A stretch of DNA of 64,000 nucleotides from Sulfuriflexus mobilis. Its GTDB lineage: Bacteria; Pseudomonadota; Gammaproteobacteria; AKS1. Below, one piece after another: positions 8,038 to 16,680 of this stretch (the stretch's first letter is position 1; every line of letters starts with the position of its first letter). The notes under the pieces are model-generated. The model did no database searches. It saw nothing but the letters and a program-made list of their open reading frames with translations, and was not told the DNA's origin. The stretch is taken from positions 2,724,001 to 2,788,000 of the forward strand of contig NZ_AP018725.1 in NCBI RefSeq assembly GCF_003967195.1, written 5' to 3'. Made by a program: the position numbers and the translations under genes.

Positions 8038-8787
8038 ATGTGTGCAGGAAGCAAAAATGACCGAGGGGTACGTCTTGCCGACCTTAACTGGTTGCAGGTC
8101 ACTAAAATCATGCAGTCCGGTGCCACAGCAGTCCTGCCGATTGGGGCTAGCGCCAAGCAACACGGCCCGCACCTACCGATGCAAACCGATTATCTGCAGG
8201 CAGAATGGCTGGTCGATCGGCTTATCCAAAAGTTGAATATCCTGGTCTGGCCGACACTGGCTTACGGCTACTACCCCGCCTTTGCCGACTACCCGGGGAG
8301 CTGCAGTCTCGAGCGTGAGACCTTTATCCAGAGCGTCATATCTATCCTGCACACTATGCAACGTGCCGGTGCGCAACACTGTGCCCTCATCAATACCGGT
8401 ATTAGCACCATCGAACCATTAGAACAGGCAATTGCTCAATGCGCCATGCAAAATCCCTGCAAGTTGATCAATGTCTATCATGGCGAGCGCTACCGGGCCG
8501 CGGTGGAGCAATATATTGACAACCAGCAAGGCGGCCATGCCAACGAAGAAGAAACCTCTATCATGCTCGCCATGCATCCGGAGTCTGTACACATGGAGCT
8601 CGCCTCGCCCGGCCTGCTGACGGGGGGGGTCCCCGGCCCGCTGAACCGTAACGACCCGACACAAGCCAATTATGCGCCCAACGGCGTCTATGGTGACCCG
8701 CGTAAGGCCAGCGCGACTAAGGGCCATGCCCTGGTGGAGACCATGTTTGAGGATATTTATACCGAACTTTGTTACCTGCTGGGGTAG
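8038..8787 (+). CDS. Creatininase-family amidohydrolase
   Basis: Creatininase-fold metalloprotein of 249 aa (family size 240-270). Metal-site blocks are LPIGASAKQHGPHLPMQTD near residues 33-51, YGYYPAFADYPGS, and the acidic GGHANEEETSIMLA. The usual family motif GH.GE is EEETS here with the conserved Glu retained, and the HG.N block is replaced by LINTGIST, so the specificity may differ from creatinine or mycofactocin members. ATG 8038 is the first start before the homology and has no clear ribosome site. It lies 98 nt upstream of the deacetylase gene on the same strand. Confidence 0.82.
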   Translation: MCAGSKNDRGVRLADLNWLQVTKIMQSGATAVLPIGASAKQHGPHLPMQTDYLQAEWLVDRLIQKLNILVWPTLAYGYYPAFADYPGSCSLERETFIQSVISILHTMQRAGAQHCALINTGISTIEPLEQAIAQCAMQNPCKLINVYHGERYRAAVEQYIDNQQGGHANEEETSIMLAMHPESVHMELASPGLLTGGVPGPLNRNDPTQANYAPNGVYGDPRKASATKGHALVETMFEDIYTELCYLLG

Positions 8788-8885
8788 CCGGGGATCATTC
8801 TTTGGCAACCCCTGCGCCATTAATCTTCTATAGTCTATAAAGACCATTATTTTCTGCGCTGCTTCTTTTCGCCAGGGAGATAGTC

Positions 8886-9830
8886 ATGCCAGCACCGGTT
8901 TGTGTCTACAGTGGAGAACAACTGGTCAGCTATAACTTTGGACCCATACACCCGTTTGGCCCGCAACGGCATGCCGCCTTTGTCAGGGAATTTGAACGCC
9001 AGGGGCTCAAGCAACGGGTGTGTATCTGCACACCGGTCATGGCCGAACGCGCCGCCATCGAGGCCTTTCATACCGAGGACTATATCGATAAGGTCATCAT
9101 GCTTTCCGAGTCCGGTACGGGTCTGCTCGATGCTGGCGATACCCCGGCGTTCAGGGGCATGTACGAGGCCTCACGTTTTGTCGTCGGCAGCGTCCTTGAT
9201 GGCATCGACCGAATCCTGGGCGGCCAGTGCGCACAGGTGTTTGTGCCGATCGCCGGTCTGCATCATGCGCGGCGTGATTCGGCCGCCGGCTTTTGCGTAT
9301 TCAATGATTGTGGCATTGCCATTGAGACACTGCGTCGCAAACACCATATCCGCAAGATCGCCTATATCGATATCGATGCCCATCATGGCGATGGCGTGTT
9401 CTACGCCTTTGAAGACGATCCAGACCTCTGCGTTGTCGACTTTCATCAGGATGGTCGCACGCTGTACCCCGGCACCGGTGCACTCGGTGAAACCGGCACG
9501 GGCGATGCCGCTGGTACAAAAATGAATGTACCCATGCCAGCGGGAGCGAATGATGCACTGTTAATGGAGTTATGGCCCGCTGCTGAAGCCTTTATAGAAA
9601 AGGCCCAGCCAGAGTTTATTATCCTGCAGGCCGGCGCCGACAGTCTCCGCGGCGACCCGATCACGCAGATGCAATACAGTGAGGCCGCGCACGACCATGT
9701 CACCAAACGCCTGAAGGCACTCGCTAACAGGCTTTGCCAGGGTCGCCTGCTCGCACTGGGCGGCGGCGGTTATGACCTTCACAACCTGGCCAGGGCCTGG
9801 ACTGCGGTTGTGGTGGCATTAGTGACTTGA
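8886..9830 (+). CDS. Histone deacetylase-family amidohydrolase (AcuC-like)
   Basis: Zinc-dependent deacetylase of the HDAC/AcuC/acetylpolyamine amidohydrolase superfamily, 314 aa. Catalytic features are the His pair in GLHHARRDSAAGFCVFND, the metal ligands in DIDAHHGDGV, the later IILQAGADSLRGDP block, and LALGGGGYDLHNLARAW. All expected metal and transition-state residues except the C-terminal Tyr context are visible, and Tyr is present in GGGGY. AGGGAG precedes the ATG. Substrates in bacteria include acetyl-CoA synthetase lysines or acetylpolyamines. No acs or polyamine gene is adjacent. Confidence 0.93.
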   Translation: MPAPVCVYSGEQLVSYNFGPIHPFGPQRHAAFVREFERQGLKQRVCICTPVMAERAAIEAFHTEDYIDKVIMLSESGTGLLDAGDTPAFRGMYEASRFVVGSVLDGIDRILGGQCAQVFVPIAGLHHARRDSAAGFCVFNDCGIAIETLRRKHHIRKIAYIDIDAHHGDGVFYAFEDDPDLCVVDFHQDGRTLYPGTGALGETGTGDAAGTKMNVPMPAGANDALLMELWPAAEAFIEKAQPEFIILQAGADSLRGDPITQMQYSEAAHDHVTKRLKALANRLCQGRLLALGGGGYDLHNLARAWTAVVVALVT

Positions 9831-10007
9831 TAGGGAATAAAAGATCCTGGCTAAGATGCGCCACGCCCCCACACGGTGCAGACAGATGTTTCCCCTTCCC
9901 TTATCTGCATCATTCTGGAACACCCGACGTCAAACCCCGCCACGGGCTCAACACTATAAGGCGATAACCACATGCCTACCCTCACTTTTTTTATTGGCAA
10001 AGCAACA

Positions 10008-10022
10008 TGGCATAGATATTGC
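10008..10022 (+). promoter_or_regulatory. Sigma-54-like promoter upstream of chemoreceptor
   Basis: TGGCATAGATATTGC has the -24 GG (10009-10010) and -12 GC (10021-10022) separated by exactly 10 nt, differing from TGGCAC-N5-TTGC at one position. The predicted start near 10034 lies 35 nt before ATG 10069, which also supports that start over longer frames. Chemotaxis genes are often RpoN-controlled. I did not find an enhancer site by eye. Confidence 0.45.
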
Positions 10023-10068
10023 GAAACAGTCACGTACCGATTGTGAATGGATATCAAAGACAAATACC

Positions 10069-11211
10069 ATGCTGTTTACTCCCGCCATAAAAATACTCGC
10101 CAACCTTGGGCCACGCCGCACCACCTGGTTGCTGTCGGCTATTTATATATTGTTGTGGCTTTCCCTGCTGCTCGGTCTGGCCGTTACGACAAGCCTGTTG
10201 CTCAGTCTGCTCGCGGCGTATTTCTCCCTCGCCTTTATCCTGGCGACACAAATGGATGCCCAGACCCTGCAGAGATTCCTCGCCGACAGCAGTTCCATCG
10301 ACCACGCAAAGATGATCGAACACTTCACCGGCCCACTGGCCAGTCTTGATAACACACTCTTGACCGTTGCCAGCCGCGAGCGCCGCAGCTTTGAGCATTA
10401 TTACAACACCCTTTCCGAAATCAGCCATTCTGCAAATGAATTAAATGGCACCTCGGAACAACTGGCGAGTAATATCCAGCAACAATCACAGGCCACCAGC
10501 ACCATTGCCTCAGCCGTTACCGAGATCAGTTACAGTATTGGTGAAATCTCCAAGCGCATCCACAGCGCTTACGAATCGGCTAATGAAAGCTCCCGGCGCG
10601 GCGAGCAAGGCACACAAACCATGCAGGCCGTACGCGCGAATATGGAAGCCGTGTCCCATTTTATTCAGGAAACCTATCAGCTGCTTGCTGATCTGGAGAT
10701 ACGCACCCGTAATGTCTCATCTATTTCTACCATCATTCGTGAAATTGCCGAACAAACCAATCTACTTGCCCTCAATGCCGCCATTGAGGCGGCACGAGCA
10801 GGCGAGCATGGTCGTGGCTTTGCCGTTGTTGCAGATGAAGTCCGTGCGTTGGCCAACCGCAGTCATGGCTCCGCCAGTGAGATCAATAACAATATTGATG
10901 AAGTACAAAAACAGGTGCTCGCCGTCAAAAGCAGCATGGATGCGGTTGTCAGCCGCACAGAACAAACTATCGATAAAACACTGGAAGCAGAAGAGGTCCT
11001 GCATGCCATCGCAGGCAATACACAATCGGTTTCCGACATGGTCAATGCCATCGCCGCCGTTGCCCATCAGCAAAATGAGGCCGTGCGGGAAATCTCCGCC
11101 AACATTGAGGCCGTTGCCCAGGTCGCTGACAAAAACAGTCACATGGCAAAGCAATCTTCCAGGATCGCCGGACACCTCTATCAGCTTTGCCAGTCGGAGG
11201 CTGAATTATGA
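10069..11211 (+). CDS. Methyl-accepting chemotaxis protein without periplasmic sensor domain
   Basis: Chemoreceptor signalling protein of 380 aa. Two closely spaced membrane helices (about 19-39 and 41-59) leave no periplasmic domain. A long coiled-coil cytoplasmic part follows, with the conserved hairpin tip [20 protein letters not shown] around residues 225-244 and [13 protein letters not shown] after it; it contacts CheA/CheW. ATG 10069 places the helices at the N-terminus and lies just after a sigma-54-like site. The stop overlaps the next gene's ATG by 4 nt (ATGATGA region), so sensing is likely supplied by that NIT-like protein. Confidence 0.92.
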   Translation: MLFTPAIKILANLGPRRTTWLLSAIYILLWLSLLLGLAVTTSLLLSLLAAYFSLAFILATQMDAQTLQRFLADSSSIDHAKMIEHFTGPLASLDNTLLTVASRERRSFEHYYNTLSEISHSANELNGTSEQLASNIQQQSQATSTIASAVTEISYSIGEISKRIHSAYESANESSRRGEQGTQTMQAVRANMEAVSHFIQETYQLLADLEIRTRNVSSISTIIREIAEQTNLLALNAAIEAARAGEHGRGFAVVADEVRALANRSHGSASEINNNIDEVQKQVLAVKSSMDAVVSRTEQTIDKTLEAEEVLHAIAGNTQSVSDMVNAIAAVAHQQNEAVREISANIEAVAQVADKNSHMAKQSSRIAGHLYQLCQSEAEL

Positions 11212-12026
11212 TGACCGATAATGCACTACCCCTGCTAACCATCAGCCTCTCGTTTCTGCTGGCGTTTATATTTGTCATCGCCAGCGACAGGGGGCGAAAA
11301 AAACAGCTGCGCAAGCGCCAACAAACCGGCCTGCAATGGCTAACGGGCCTACGCGAGCTGCTCGCATACATACAACAGCATCGCGGCATGACGACAGGCT
11401 ACCTGAACGGGGCTGACGGCCTGCTCAAGGATATCGCTCCCCTGCAAAAACGGGTCATTCGACAACTACAGGATATTTCCGGCATCGGCACCTGGATTGA
11501 AACCCAGCCCCGCTGGGAAGATATCAGCCAACACTGGTCGGGCCTTGCCAAAGACTTTAAAAACCACAGCGTTGATACGAATCTGCATCAACACAACACG
11601 CTGATACAGTCCATTCTTTATCTGATCGACGACATGGCGCAACGGCATGACTTATTATTGTTAAAAGATGAACAGGACAAGCCATTACACCTGCTATGGC
11701 GAGAACTGCTTACCGCCAGTGAATACATTGGCCAGGCCCGTGCGATTGGCACGGGTGTCTCCGCCGCCGGGCATTGTGACAGCATTGCAACAATCAGGCT
11801 GAAATACCTGTATCAAAAGATTGAGGCCAAGACACAACGGGTCTGGGCAGATATTTCGCCCAATGCTAAACAGCAGGCCCGGGTCGAGGACTTTATGCGC
11901 TGCCTTGATGAACAGATCCTGCGTGAGCGCCCATCCATTGCCCCTGAGGCCTTTTTCAGTATCGCCACCGCGGCACTCGATAGCCTGCTCGAACAATATG
12001 ATACCTACGTCCTGGTTCACCGGTAA
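11208..12026 (+). CDS. Membrane-anchored NIT-like sensory protein
   Basis: Protein of 272 aa with one N-terminal membrane segment (about 7-26) followed by an all-helical soluble domain. The pattern [18 protein letters not shown], the [16 protein letters not shown] helix and [17 protein letters not shown] resemble the four-helix nitrate/nitrite-sensing (NIT) domain; this assignment is from pattern, not a search. It has no kinase, GGDEF or methyl-accepting output. It is translationally coupled to the chemoreceptor lacking a sensor domain, so the two may form a split receptor. The domain after a single N-terminal helix could be periplasmic or cytoplasmic. Confidence 0.65.
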   Translation: MMTDNALPLLTISLSFLLAFIFVIASDRGRKKQLRKRQQTGLQWLTGLRELLAYIQQHRGMTTGYLNGADGLLKDIAPLQKRVIRQLQDISGIGTWIETQPRWEDISQHWSGLAKDFKNHSVDTNLHQHNTLIQSILYLIDDMAQRHDLLLLKDEQDKPLHLLWRELLTASEYIGQARAIGTGVSAAGHCDSIATIRLKYLYQKIEAKTQRVWADISPNAKQQARVEDFMRCLDEQILRERPSIAPEAFFSIATAALDSLLEQYDTYVLVHR

Positions 12027-12156
12027 GCCCTGGGGCAGGGCAGTGTCAGCCCCTTATCGGCGTCGATCAGCCTCACTGCGCTGACCTGGCAGCGACTGAT
12101 TGGTATTTTGTCATACCGCCCTAAGCCCAAATTTTAGTTTGCTCCGAATATCGCAC

Positions 12157-12184
12157 TTGACTTGACCGACCGGTCTACTATAAT
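12157..12184 (+). promoter_or_regulatory. Autoregulated promoter with TetR operator, apparently leaderless
   Basis: TTGACT (12157-12162) and TATAAT (12179-12184) are spaced 16 bp, a near-perfect sigma-70 promoter. The sequence ACCGACCGGTCTACTA (12165-12180), with the palindrome GACCGGTC at 12168-12175, fills the spacer. The identical 16 bp recur at 12839-12854. TATAAT ends only 6 nt before the ATG at 12191, so transcription should begin at or next to the start codon, and no Shine-Dalgarno is present. Repressor binding would block RNA polymerase directly. Confidence 0.8.
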
Positions 12185-12190
12185 GCGGTT

Positions 12191-12796
12191 ATGAGTCCAG
12201 AACCTGACACACAACAGCGAATTCTCGATGCCGCCCGTGACCTGATCTTCACACGCAGTTATGCCGATGTTGGAGTCGCGGCCATCTGTGATGAGGCCGG
12301 CGTAAAAAAGGGTAGCTTTTATCACTTTTTCCCCAGCAAGCAGGCCCTTTCACTTGCCGTTATCGATGAGTATTCTGCCGATTTTAAAGATAATATTATC
12401 AACATGGCATTCGATACAGGCCTTTCGCCGATGGCTCGCATAGGCCGTCTCTGTGAGCTCCTGTACGAGTTTCAGAAACAGATGTTTGATGCCAGTGGGC
12501 ACTTGCCGGGCTGTGCGTTTGGGAACCTGGCCGTTGAGTTATCCACCCAGAATGAGCCCATTCGGCAAAAGGTGGCCTCCGTGTTTACGCGCACCGAACA
12601 GGTCCTCGCCGATACCCTGCAAGAGGCCATCAAACAGGGCGAAATCGGTCCGATTAATGTCACTGCCACGGCACAGGCGATGCTCGCCTACATTGAGGGC
12701 ATCCTCTTGCTTGCCAAGACGCGTAATGACCCTGCCGTGATCAAAGAACTCGCCCAGGCCATTACAAACATCCAGATACCGTTACAAAAGACATAA
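12191..12796 (+). CDS. TetR/AcrR-family transcriptional regulator
   Basis: Repressor of 201 aa. Residues about 8-55 are the TetR helix-turn-helix (AAICDEAGVKKGSFYHFFPS). The rest is the helical ligand-binding and dimer domain with GCAFGNLAVELS, as in the NemR/AcrR-like group. The gene lies under a promoter whose spacer contains the likely operator, and the same operator precedes the next gene, so it should repress itself and the AhpD-like/nitroreductase pair. NemR-like regulators respond to electrophiles through Cys; one Cys is at the GC.FGN segment. The inducer is unknown. Confidence 0.93.
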   Translation: MSPEPDTQQRILDAARDLIFTRSYADVGVAAICDEAGVKKGSFYHFFPSKQALSLAVIDEYSADFKDNIINMAFDTGLSPMARIGRLCELLYEFQKQMFDASGHLPGCAFGNLAVELSTQNEPIRQKVASVFTRTEQVLADTLQEAIKQGEIGPINVTATAQAMLAYIEGILLLAKTRNDPAVIKELAQAITNIQIPLQKT

Positions 12797-12838
12797 ACGC
12801 AACCCGGATGCGTCGAATAGACTTTTCTTCGCGTCTTT

Positions 12839-12854
12839 ACCGACCGGTCTACTA
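12839..12854 (+). promoter_or_regulatory. Second copy of the TetR operator
   Basis: ACCGACCGGTCTACTA is identical over 16 bp to 12165-12180 in the TetR promoter and lies 31 bp before the ATG of the AhpD-like gene. Two exact copies, each upstream of a gene in this block, make it a strong operator candidate. I see no convincing -35/-10 pair of its own around it. Confidence 0.8.
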
Positions 12855-12885
12855 CTGGTCATATTATTGTAAAAGGAGAACGACA

Positions 12886-13458
12886 ATGAGCACTCTGAGC
12901 CAAGAAGTCATGAACGAAAAACCCCTGCTTATCCCTGCCGCCCCGGCGGGCGAGGAACAGCGTGTCAGCACGATCCTGGATATGGCCAAGGAGCACCTCG
13001 GTTTCATACCCGACGGCCTGCGCCTGTACAGTATCAGCCCGCCACTGCTGGAAACCTTTTTTACCAATGTCGGCTATTTCCGCAGCGGCACCCGCTTGTC
13101 ACCCGTGTTAACGACAATGATTCGTTACCTCGTATCTTCTGAGGCAAAGTGCCAGTTCTGTATTGATATGAACGAGGGCTTTCTTGATCATATGGGTGTT
13201 GACCTGGATCGCGCGCGCCAGGCAAGAGACAATCCTGCCGTAGCACCTGTCGAGGATAAGGAGCGGGTATTACTCGATATTGCCCTGCGTTCGGTCAGTG
13301 ACCCGCAGAGTGTCAATCATGCCGACATGGATGCCGCCCATGCGCAGGGCTGGGGTGATCGTGAGATATTTGATGCCGTTGCCCAGGCAACCAATAATCG
13401 TGCGTTCAATAACCTGTTACGCACTTTCAACGTCGAGCAACAAGGTGTATTTGCCTGA
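12886..13458 (+). CDS. AhpD-like carboxymuconolactone decarboxylase-family protein
   Basis: Alkylhydroperoxidase/CMD-fold protein of 190 aa. The redox-type motif is SEAKCQFCIDMNEGFL (CxxC near residue 89), like the CxxCxxxH of AhpD but with the His replaced by Glu/Gly context. A helical C-terminus with NNRAFNNLLRTFNV follows. ATG 12886 has AAAAGGAG 7 nt upstream. It is preceded by the TetR operator and followed 38 nt later by a nitroreductase, so the pair looks like a TetR-controlled response to an electrophile or peroxide. A CMD-type decarboxylase is less likely. Confidence 0.85.
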   Translation: MSTLSQEVMNEKPLLIPAAPAGEEQRVSTILDMAKEHLGFIPDGLRLYSISPPLLETFFTNVGYFRSGTRLSPVLTTMIRYLVSSEAKCQFCIDMNEGFLDHMGVDLDRARQARDNPAVAPVEDKERVLLDIALRSVSDPQSVNHADMDAAHAQGWGDREIFDAVAQATNNRAFNNLLRTFNVEQQGVFA

Positions 13459-13496
13459 GTCAGGCGTAACCGCACGATGCAAAAAAGGAGTAAAGC

Positions 13497-14099
13497 ATGA
13501 AGGTCAGTGAAGCTGTACGTTCACGTCGCGCTTATAAGTGGTATGACCCAAGTCACAGCATGCCTGAGGAGACTTTCAGGAAGTTGATGGAGCATGCAAT
13601 TTTGTCACCGACGGCATTTAATATCCAGAACTGGCGGTTTGTACGCATTACCGATCCCGGGAAGCGCAAAGCCATTCGTAAGGCGGCCTGGGACCAGGCA
13701 CAGATAACGGATGCCTCTGAGTTACTGGTATTGTGTTTTGACCGCAAGGCCTGGGAGCATGACCCACAGCGTTACTGGGTCAATGCCCCGCAGGAGGTAC
13801 AGGATTTCCTGCTGCCGGCTCTCGGTGACTACTACCGTGACAAACCACAAATAGAACGTGATGAAGGTATGCGTTCTTGCGGGATTGTGGCACAGACCAT
13901 CATGTTAATGGCAAAAGAACTTGGCTATGACACCTGCCCGATGGATGGGTTTGATTATGCTGAGGTTGGTAAGATCATACGCCTGCCGACAGAACATGAA
14001 ATTGCCTTCATGATTGCTATCGGCAAACCTGTCAAGGAGGTCTGGCCAAAACCCGGACAGTTACCGCTTGACGAGGTGATGATCGTAAACAACTTCTGA
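13497..14099 (+). CDS. Nitroreductase-family flavoprotein
   Basis: FMN-dependent oxidoreductase of 200 aa. The start MKVSEAVRSRRAYKWY contains the basic phosphate-binding residues, SPTAFNIQNWRF is the FMN contact segment, and the C-terminus has IAFMIAIGKP. AAGGAG precedes the ATG. It is the last gene after the TetR and AhpD-like genes and probably belongs to the same regulon. Such enzymes reduce nitro groups, quinones or enones with NAD(P)H; the substrate is not evident. An imperfect hairpin CCGGAA-ACA-TTCCGG lies downstream at 14176-14190. Confidence 0.92.
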   Translation: MKVSEAVRSRRAYKWYDPSHSMPEETFRKLMEHAILSPTAFNIQNWRFVRITDPGKRKAIRKAAWDQAQITDASELLVLCFDRKAWEHDPQRYWVNAPQEVQDFLLPALGDYYRDKPQIERDEGMRSCGIVAQTIMLMAKELGYDTCPMDGFDYAEVGKIIRLPTEHEIAFMIAIGKPVKEVWPKPGQLPLDEVMIVNNF

Positions 14100-14237
14100 A
14101 CAGCCATTCCCGCAGCCAAGGACGGCATTTTTTATTCTTGTAATAAAGCTGGGTGGTACTTTAATAATAATCTCCCCGGAAACATTCCGGCGACCCGTTA
14201 AGCGTTGCGTGATTTACGCTACGCCGCCGATAAATAC

Positions 14238-15158
14238 CTATTGTGTGCCTTGCCCAAGCAGCGCTCCATCCACCTTTTTGCCATAAAAGCACTGGTGTTT
14301 GTGATAAGTACTGGCCGTTTCTGTCATGTTGCCGTTGAAGCGCGGGTCCTTGGGCCGCTCATGGGCATTCATAAAGGCCGCTACATCCCATGCCTCCTGA
14401 TCCGTCAAACTGTTGGGCTTACCCAACGGCATATTTGCCTTGATGAAACCGGCCGCTGTATTAACACGGTGCATTCCTGCCCCCCAGTTGAATGACCCCT
14501 TGCCCCACAAGGGCGGAAAGATATAGACCCCGGCGGTCTTGGTGCCCTGTCCCTTGTCACCATGACAGATGACACAGTTGGCCTCAAATATCTTCTTGCC
14601 TCGGCCCACACTGGGTTCTTTGGCGGCCTTGGACAGCTTTGGGTAACCTCGTCCGGGTAAGGCCTTACCCACCGGGGCACCGGTGGCCAGCCAGTAATGA
14701 TACGTCACCAGGGCAGTCAGTTCCTTACTGCCAGACGGTGGCGGTGTGCCATTCATGCTATAGGTAAAACAACCCTGAATACGCTCCTCGATGGTATTCA
14801 CATGATCATTCTTCTTGCGGTAGGCCGGGTACATCGTATAAGCGGCCCATAGCGGTGCAGAATCCGCCTTGCGGCCACTATCCAGGTGACAGTTGACACA
14901 ATTCATATCGTTACCCACATATTTATTCCGCAACTTCTGGGTATTCACAAACAGCGATTTACCGTAACGGACTGCCTCACCGAACTGGTTGTCAGGGATA
15001 TCCGCCTCACTGAGTGGCGTAAAACCTATCGGCCCTTTGGGGGCAGCGGGCAGTTCTACCTGGTAATCCTTTTCTAGCGCAAACACGCTGCTCGCCCCAA
15101 GTAACATTGCCAGCAACCCTGCCAGAGATAGCCCTTTCCACGTTATGTACGTCATCAT
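14238..15158 (-). CDS. tsdA: TsdA-like dihaem thiosulfate dehydrogenase
   Basis: Periplasmic dihaem c-type cytochrome of 306 aa with a signal peptide (1-27). Haem sites are CVNCH at 87-91 and CVICH at 195-199. The region APLWAAYTMYPAYR, then Cys130 in QGCFTYSMNG, matches the TsdA family, where a Cys is the unusual axial ligand of haem 1; NMPLG near 242-246 fits the second haem's Met. TsdA converts thiosulfate to tetrathionate or back. ATG 15158 follows AAGGAG. It is 18 nt downstream of a cytochrome c4-like gene, the arrangement known for tsdBA. Confidence 0.82.
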   Translation of the reverse strand: MMTYITWKGLSLAGLLAMLLGASSVFALEKDYQVELPAAPKGPIGFTPLSEADIPDNQFGEAVRYGKSLFVNTQKLRNKYVGNDMNCVNCHLDSGRKADSAPLWAAYTMYPAYRKKNDHVNTIEERIQGCFTYSMNGTPPPSGSKELTALVTYHYWLATGAPVGKALPGRGYPKLSKAAKEPSVGRGKKIFEANCVICHGDKGQGTKTAGVYIFPPLWGKGSFNWGAGMHRVNTAAGFIKANMPLGKPNSLTDQEAWDVAAFMNAHERPKDPRFNGNMTETASTYHKHQCFYGKKVDGALLGQGTQ

Positions 15159-15176
15159 TATCGGCTCCTTGTGCCT

Positions 15177-15830
15177 TTATTGTCTGCTGGCGGGCAGGCT
15201 GGCCAGATAGGCACTGACGGCCATGGTTTCCGCCTCGCTCAAGCGCTCGGCCACCCCCTGCATCAACTGGTTGGGGTCATTCTTGCGTTGGCCGGACTTC
15301 CATGCCTGAATTTGCTGCGAGATATAACTCGTCGGCTGCCCCGCCAGGGCCGGAAAATGTTCACCAACCCCATAGGCCTGCGGACCATGACAGGCAAAGC
15401 AGGCGGGGATATTCTTGTCCCAATTGCCATTTTTCGCCAAGTGCTCTCCCTTTTTCAGCAGGGCCTTATCCGCTGGTGATGGAGAACTACCGCCAGGGAT
15501 GGGTAGTCTTGCAAAGTAGCTTGCAACTGCGGTCATTTCGTTTTTCGACAAGGCCTTGGCCACCGGCGCCATGATCGGGTTTTGCCGAGCACCACTGGTG
15601 AAGGACTCCATCTGTTTGAGTAAATAGTTTTCATTTAAGCCCGCCAGGCGAGGAAAACCTGCCTGAGCCTGGCCACCGCCATCCACACCGTGACAGGCGA
15701 TGCATGCGGTGGCGCCTTTGCCATTGCCCTGCATCGCGATTTTTTTCCCGAGTTCATCTGCTGCCACCGGGTTAGCAAACAGGCCCAATCCGGTGAAAAG
15801 AAAAATCATCATTTGCCTATTCATCCACAT
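15177..15830 (-). CDS. tsdB: Cytochrome c4-like dihaem electron carrier (TsdB-like)
   Basis: Periplasmic dihaem cytochrome of 217 aa in the c4 family. After a signal peptide (MWMNRQMMIFLFTGLGLFA...) come two homologous domains with CIACHG and CFACHG, each followed by FPxLAGQ/LN and a later Met region. ATG 15830 is chosen because AGGAG lies 7 nt upstream. It is immediately upstream of the TsdA-like gene, as TsdB is in several bacteria, where it accepts electrons from TsdA. A general c4 function is the alternative. Confidence 0.82.
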   Translation of the reverse strand: MWMNRQMMIFLFTGLGLFANPVAADELGKKIAMQGNGKGATACIACHGVDGGGQAQAGFPRLAGLNENYLLKQMESFTSGARQNPIMAPVAKALSKNEMTAVASYFARLPIPGGSSPSPADKALLKKGEHLAKNGNWDKNIPACFACHGPQAYGVGEHFPALAGQPTSYISQQIQAWKSGQRKNDPNQLMQGVAERLSEAETMAVSAYLASLPASRQ

Positions 15831-16185
15831 GGGTTTTCTCCTTGCTGAACACACCGATCCCTTACCTTCCACATAAGCAACCCCTTTCATGTGTAGTCAT
15901 ATTTTAAAACATTGCCTCATCATAAACCTGTTTCTTAAGTACTTATAGGGGCTTGATGACATGGCATTAATCTCAGGAAAAGCGGGGATACAGGCACTAC
16001 CTGCCAATCTATTATAAGCCAGTCTGGTTACCTGCCACTCACCAAGCACCCCTGTGGCCCGAAAACCCTATGCCATTTAAAAATCCCCTTAACGGGAATA
16101 AATCTTCTCCCTGGTTCGACATATATCAACAAGCTTCTGAGCCAGTTTATTGGAAGCATCAATAACCATGAACAGGAGGCAACCC
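15831..16185. other. Intergenic region between divergent tsdB-like and SOR-like genes
   Basis: 355 nt without a gene. It must hold the promoters of both divergent operons. TCGACATATATCAA at 16116-16129 keeps one perfect FNR half-site (ATCAA) but only 3 of 5 bases of the other, so I do not call it. AAGTACTT near 15940 is a short palindrome. Nothing else stands out. Confidence 0.5.
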
Positions 16186-16614
16186 ATGGACAGACGTTCG
16201 TTTATTCGTATTGGTATGGCAGGTGCGGCAACAGGCATTATTGCACCGGAAATCGTCCTGGCCGGTTCGCAGGGAAAGAATATAAGCAGTAGTGATATGG
16301 CGGGGGGGTTGTTCTACACCAAGGAATCACCGGGGCGTTGGGCCAAAAAGGCCGGCTCGCACTCACCTATTCTTGAAAAGACCGATGCTGGAGTACGCAT
16401 TGTAACCGGTCACCCCATGAAATCAAACGATCACTGGATTATTAAGCACGTGCTGCTGGATAGTGATTTTAAATTTATTGCTGAAAACATCTTTGACCCA
16501 AACAAGGACAAGGCGGCTATCTCCAACTTCGCCCTGTCTGGTCAGACCAGCGTGGTGTATGGCTTAAGTGTGTGTAACCTGCACGACACCTGGCTGACTG
16601 TGCTTGAGGTCTGA
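16186..16614 (+). CDS. Tat-exported superoxide reductase (neelaredoxin)-like protein
   Basis: Protein of 142 aa with an N-terminal twin-arginine signal (DRRSFIRIG, hydrophobic to residue 26), so probably folded and cofactor-loaded before export. The mature domain matches class II superoxide reductase: H59 (SHSPIL), H76 (GHPM), H83 (HWI), C130 and H133 (CNLHDTW) supply the four-His/one-Cys iron centre. The Glu-Lys preceding the first His in typical enzymes is Gly-Ser here, so the sixth ligand and the catalytic Lys are absent. ATG 16186 has AGGAGG 6 nt upstream. Two electron-transfer protein genes follow on the same strand. Confidence 0.85.
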   Translation: MDRRSFIRIGMAGAATGIIAPEIVLAGSQGKNISSSDMAGGLFYTKESPGRWAKKAGSHSPILEKTDAGVRIVTGHPMKSNDHWIIKHVLLDSDFKFIAENIFDPNKDKAAISNFALSGQTSVVYGLSVCNLHDTWLTVLEV

Positions 16615-16680
16615 CCACGACTAATGGGGGACCTCTGTGTTCCCCATTGTTTTTCATTTCAAGCATCAAAGGGGGCCATT

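Noticed and set aside
12808-12885. Longer N-terminus for the AhpD-like gene
   Set aside because: It would start upstream of the TetR operator and lacks homology; ATG 12886 has a strong ribosome site.
14176-14190. CCGGAA-ACA-TTCCGG hairpin between convergent genes
   Set aside because: A 6-bp stem without a T-tract is too weak to call a terminator.
16116-16129. Possible FNR site before the SOR-like gene
   Set aside because: One half-site is perfect but the other has two mismatches; chance matches of this quality are common in A+T-rich DNA.
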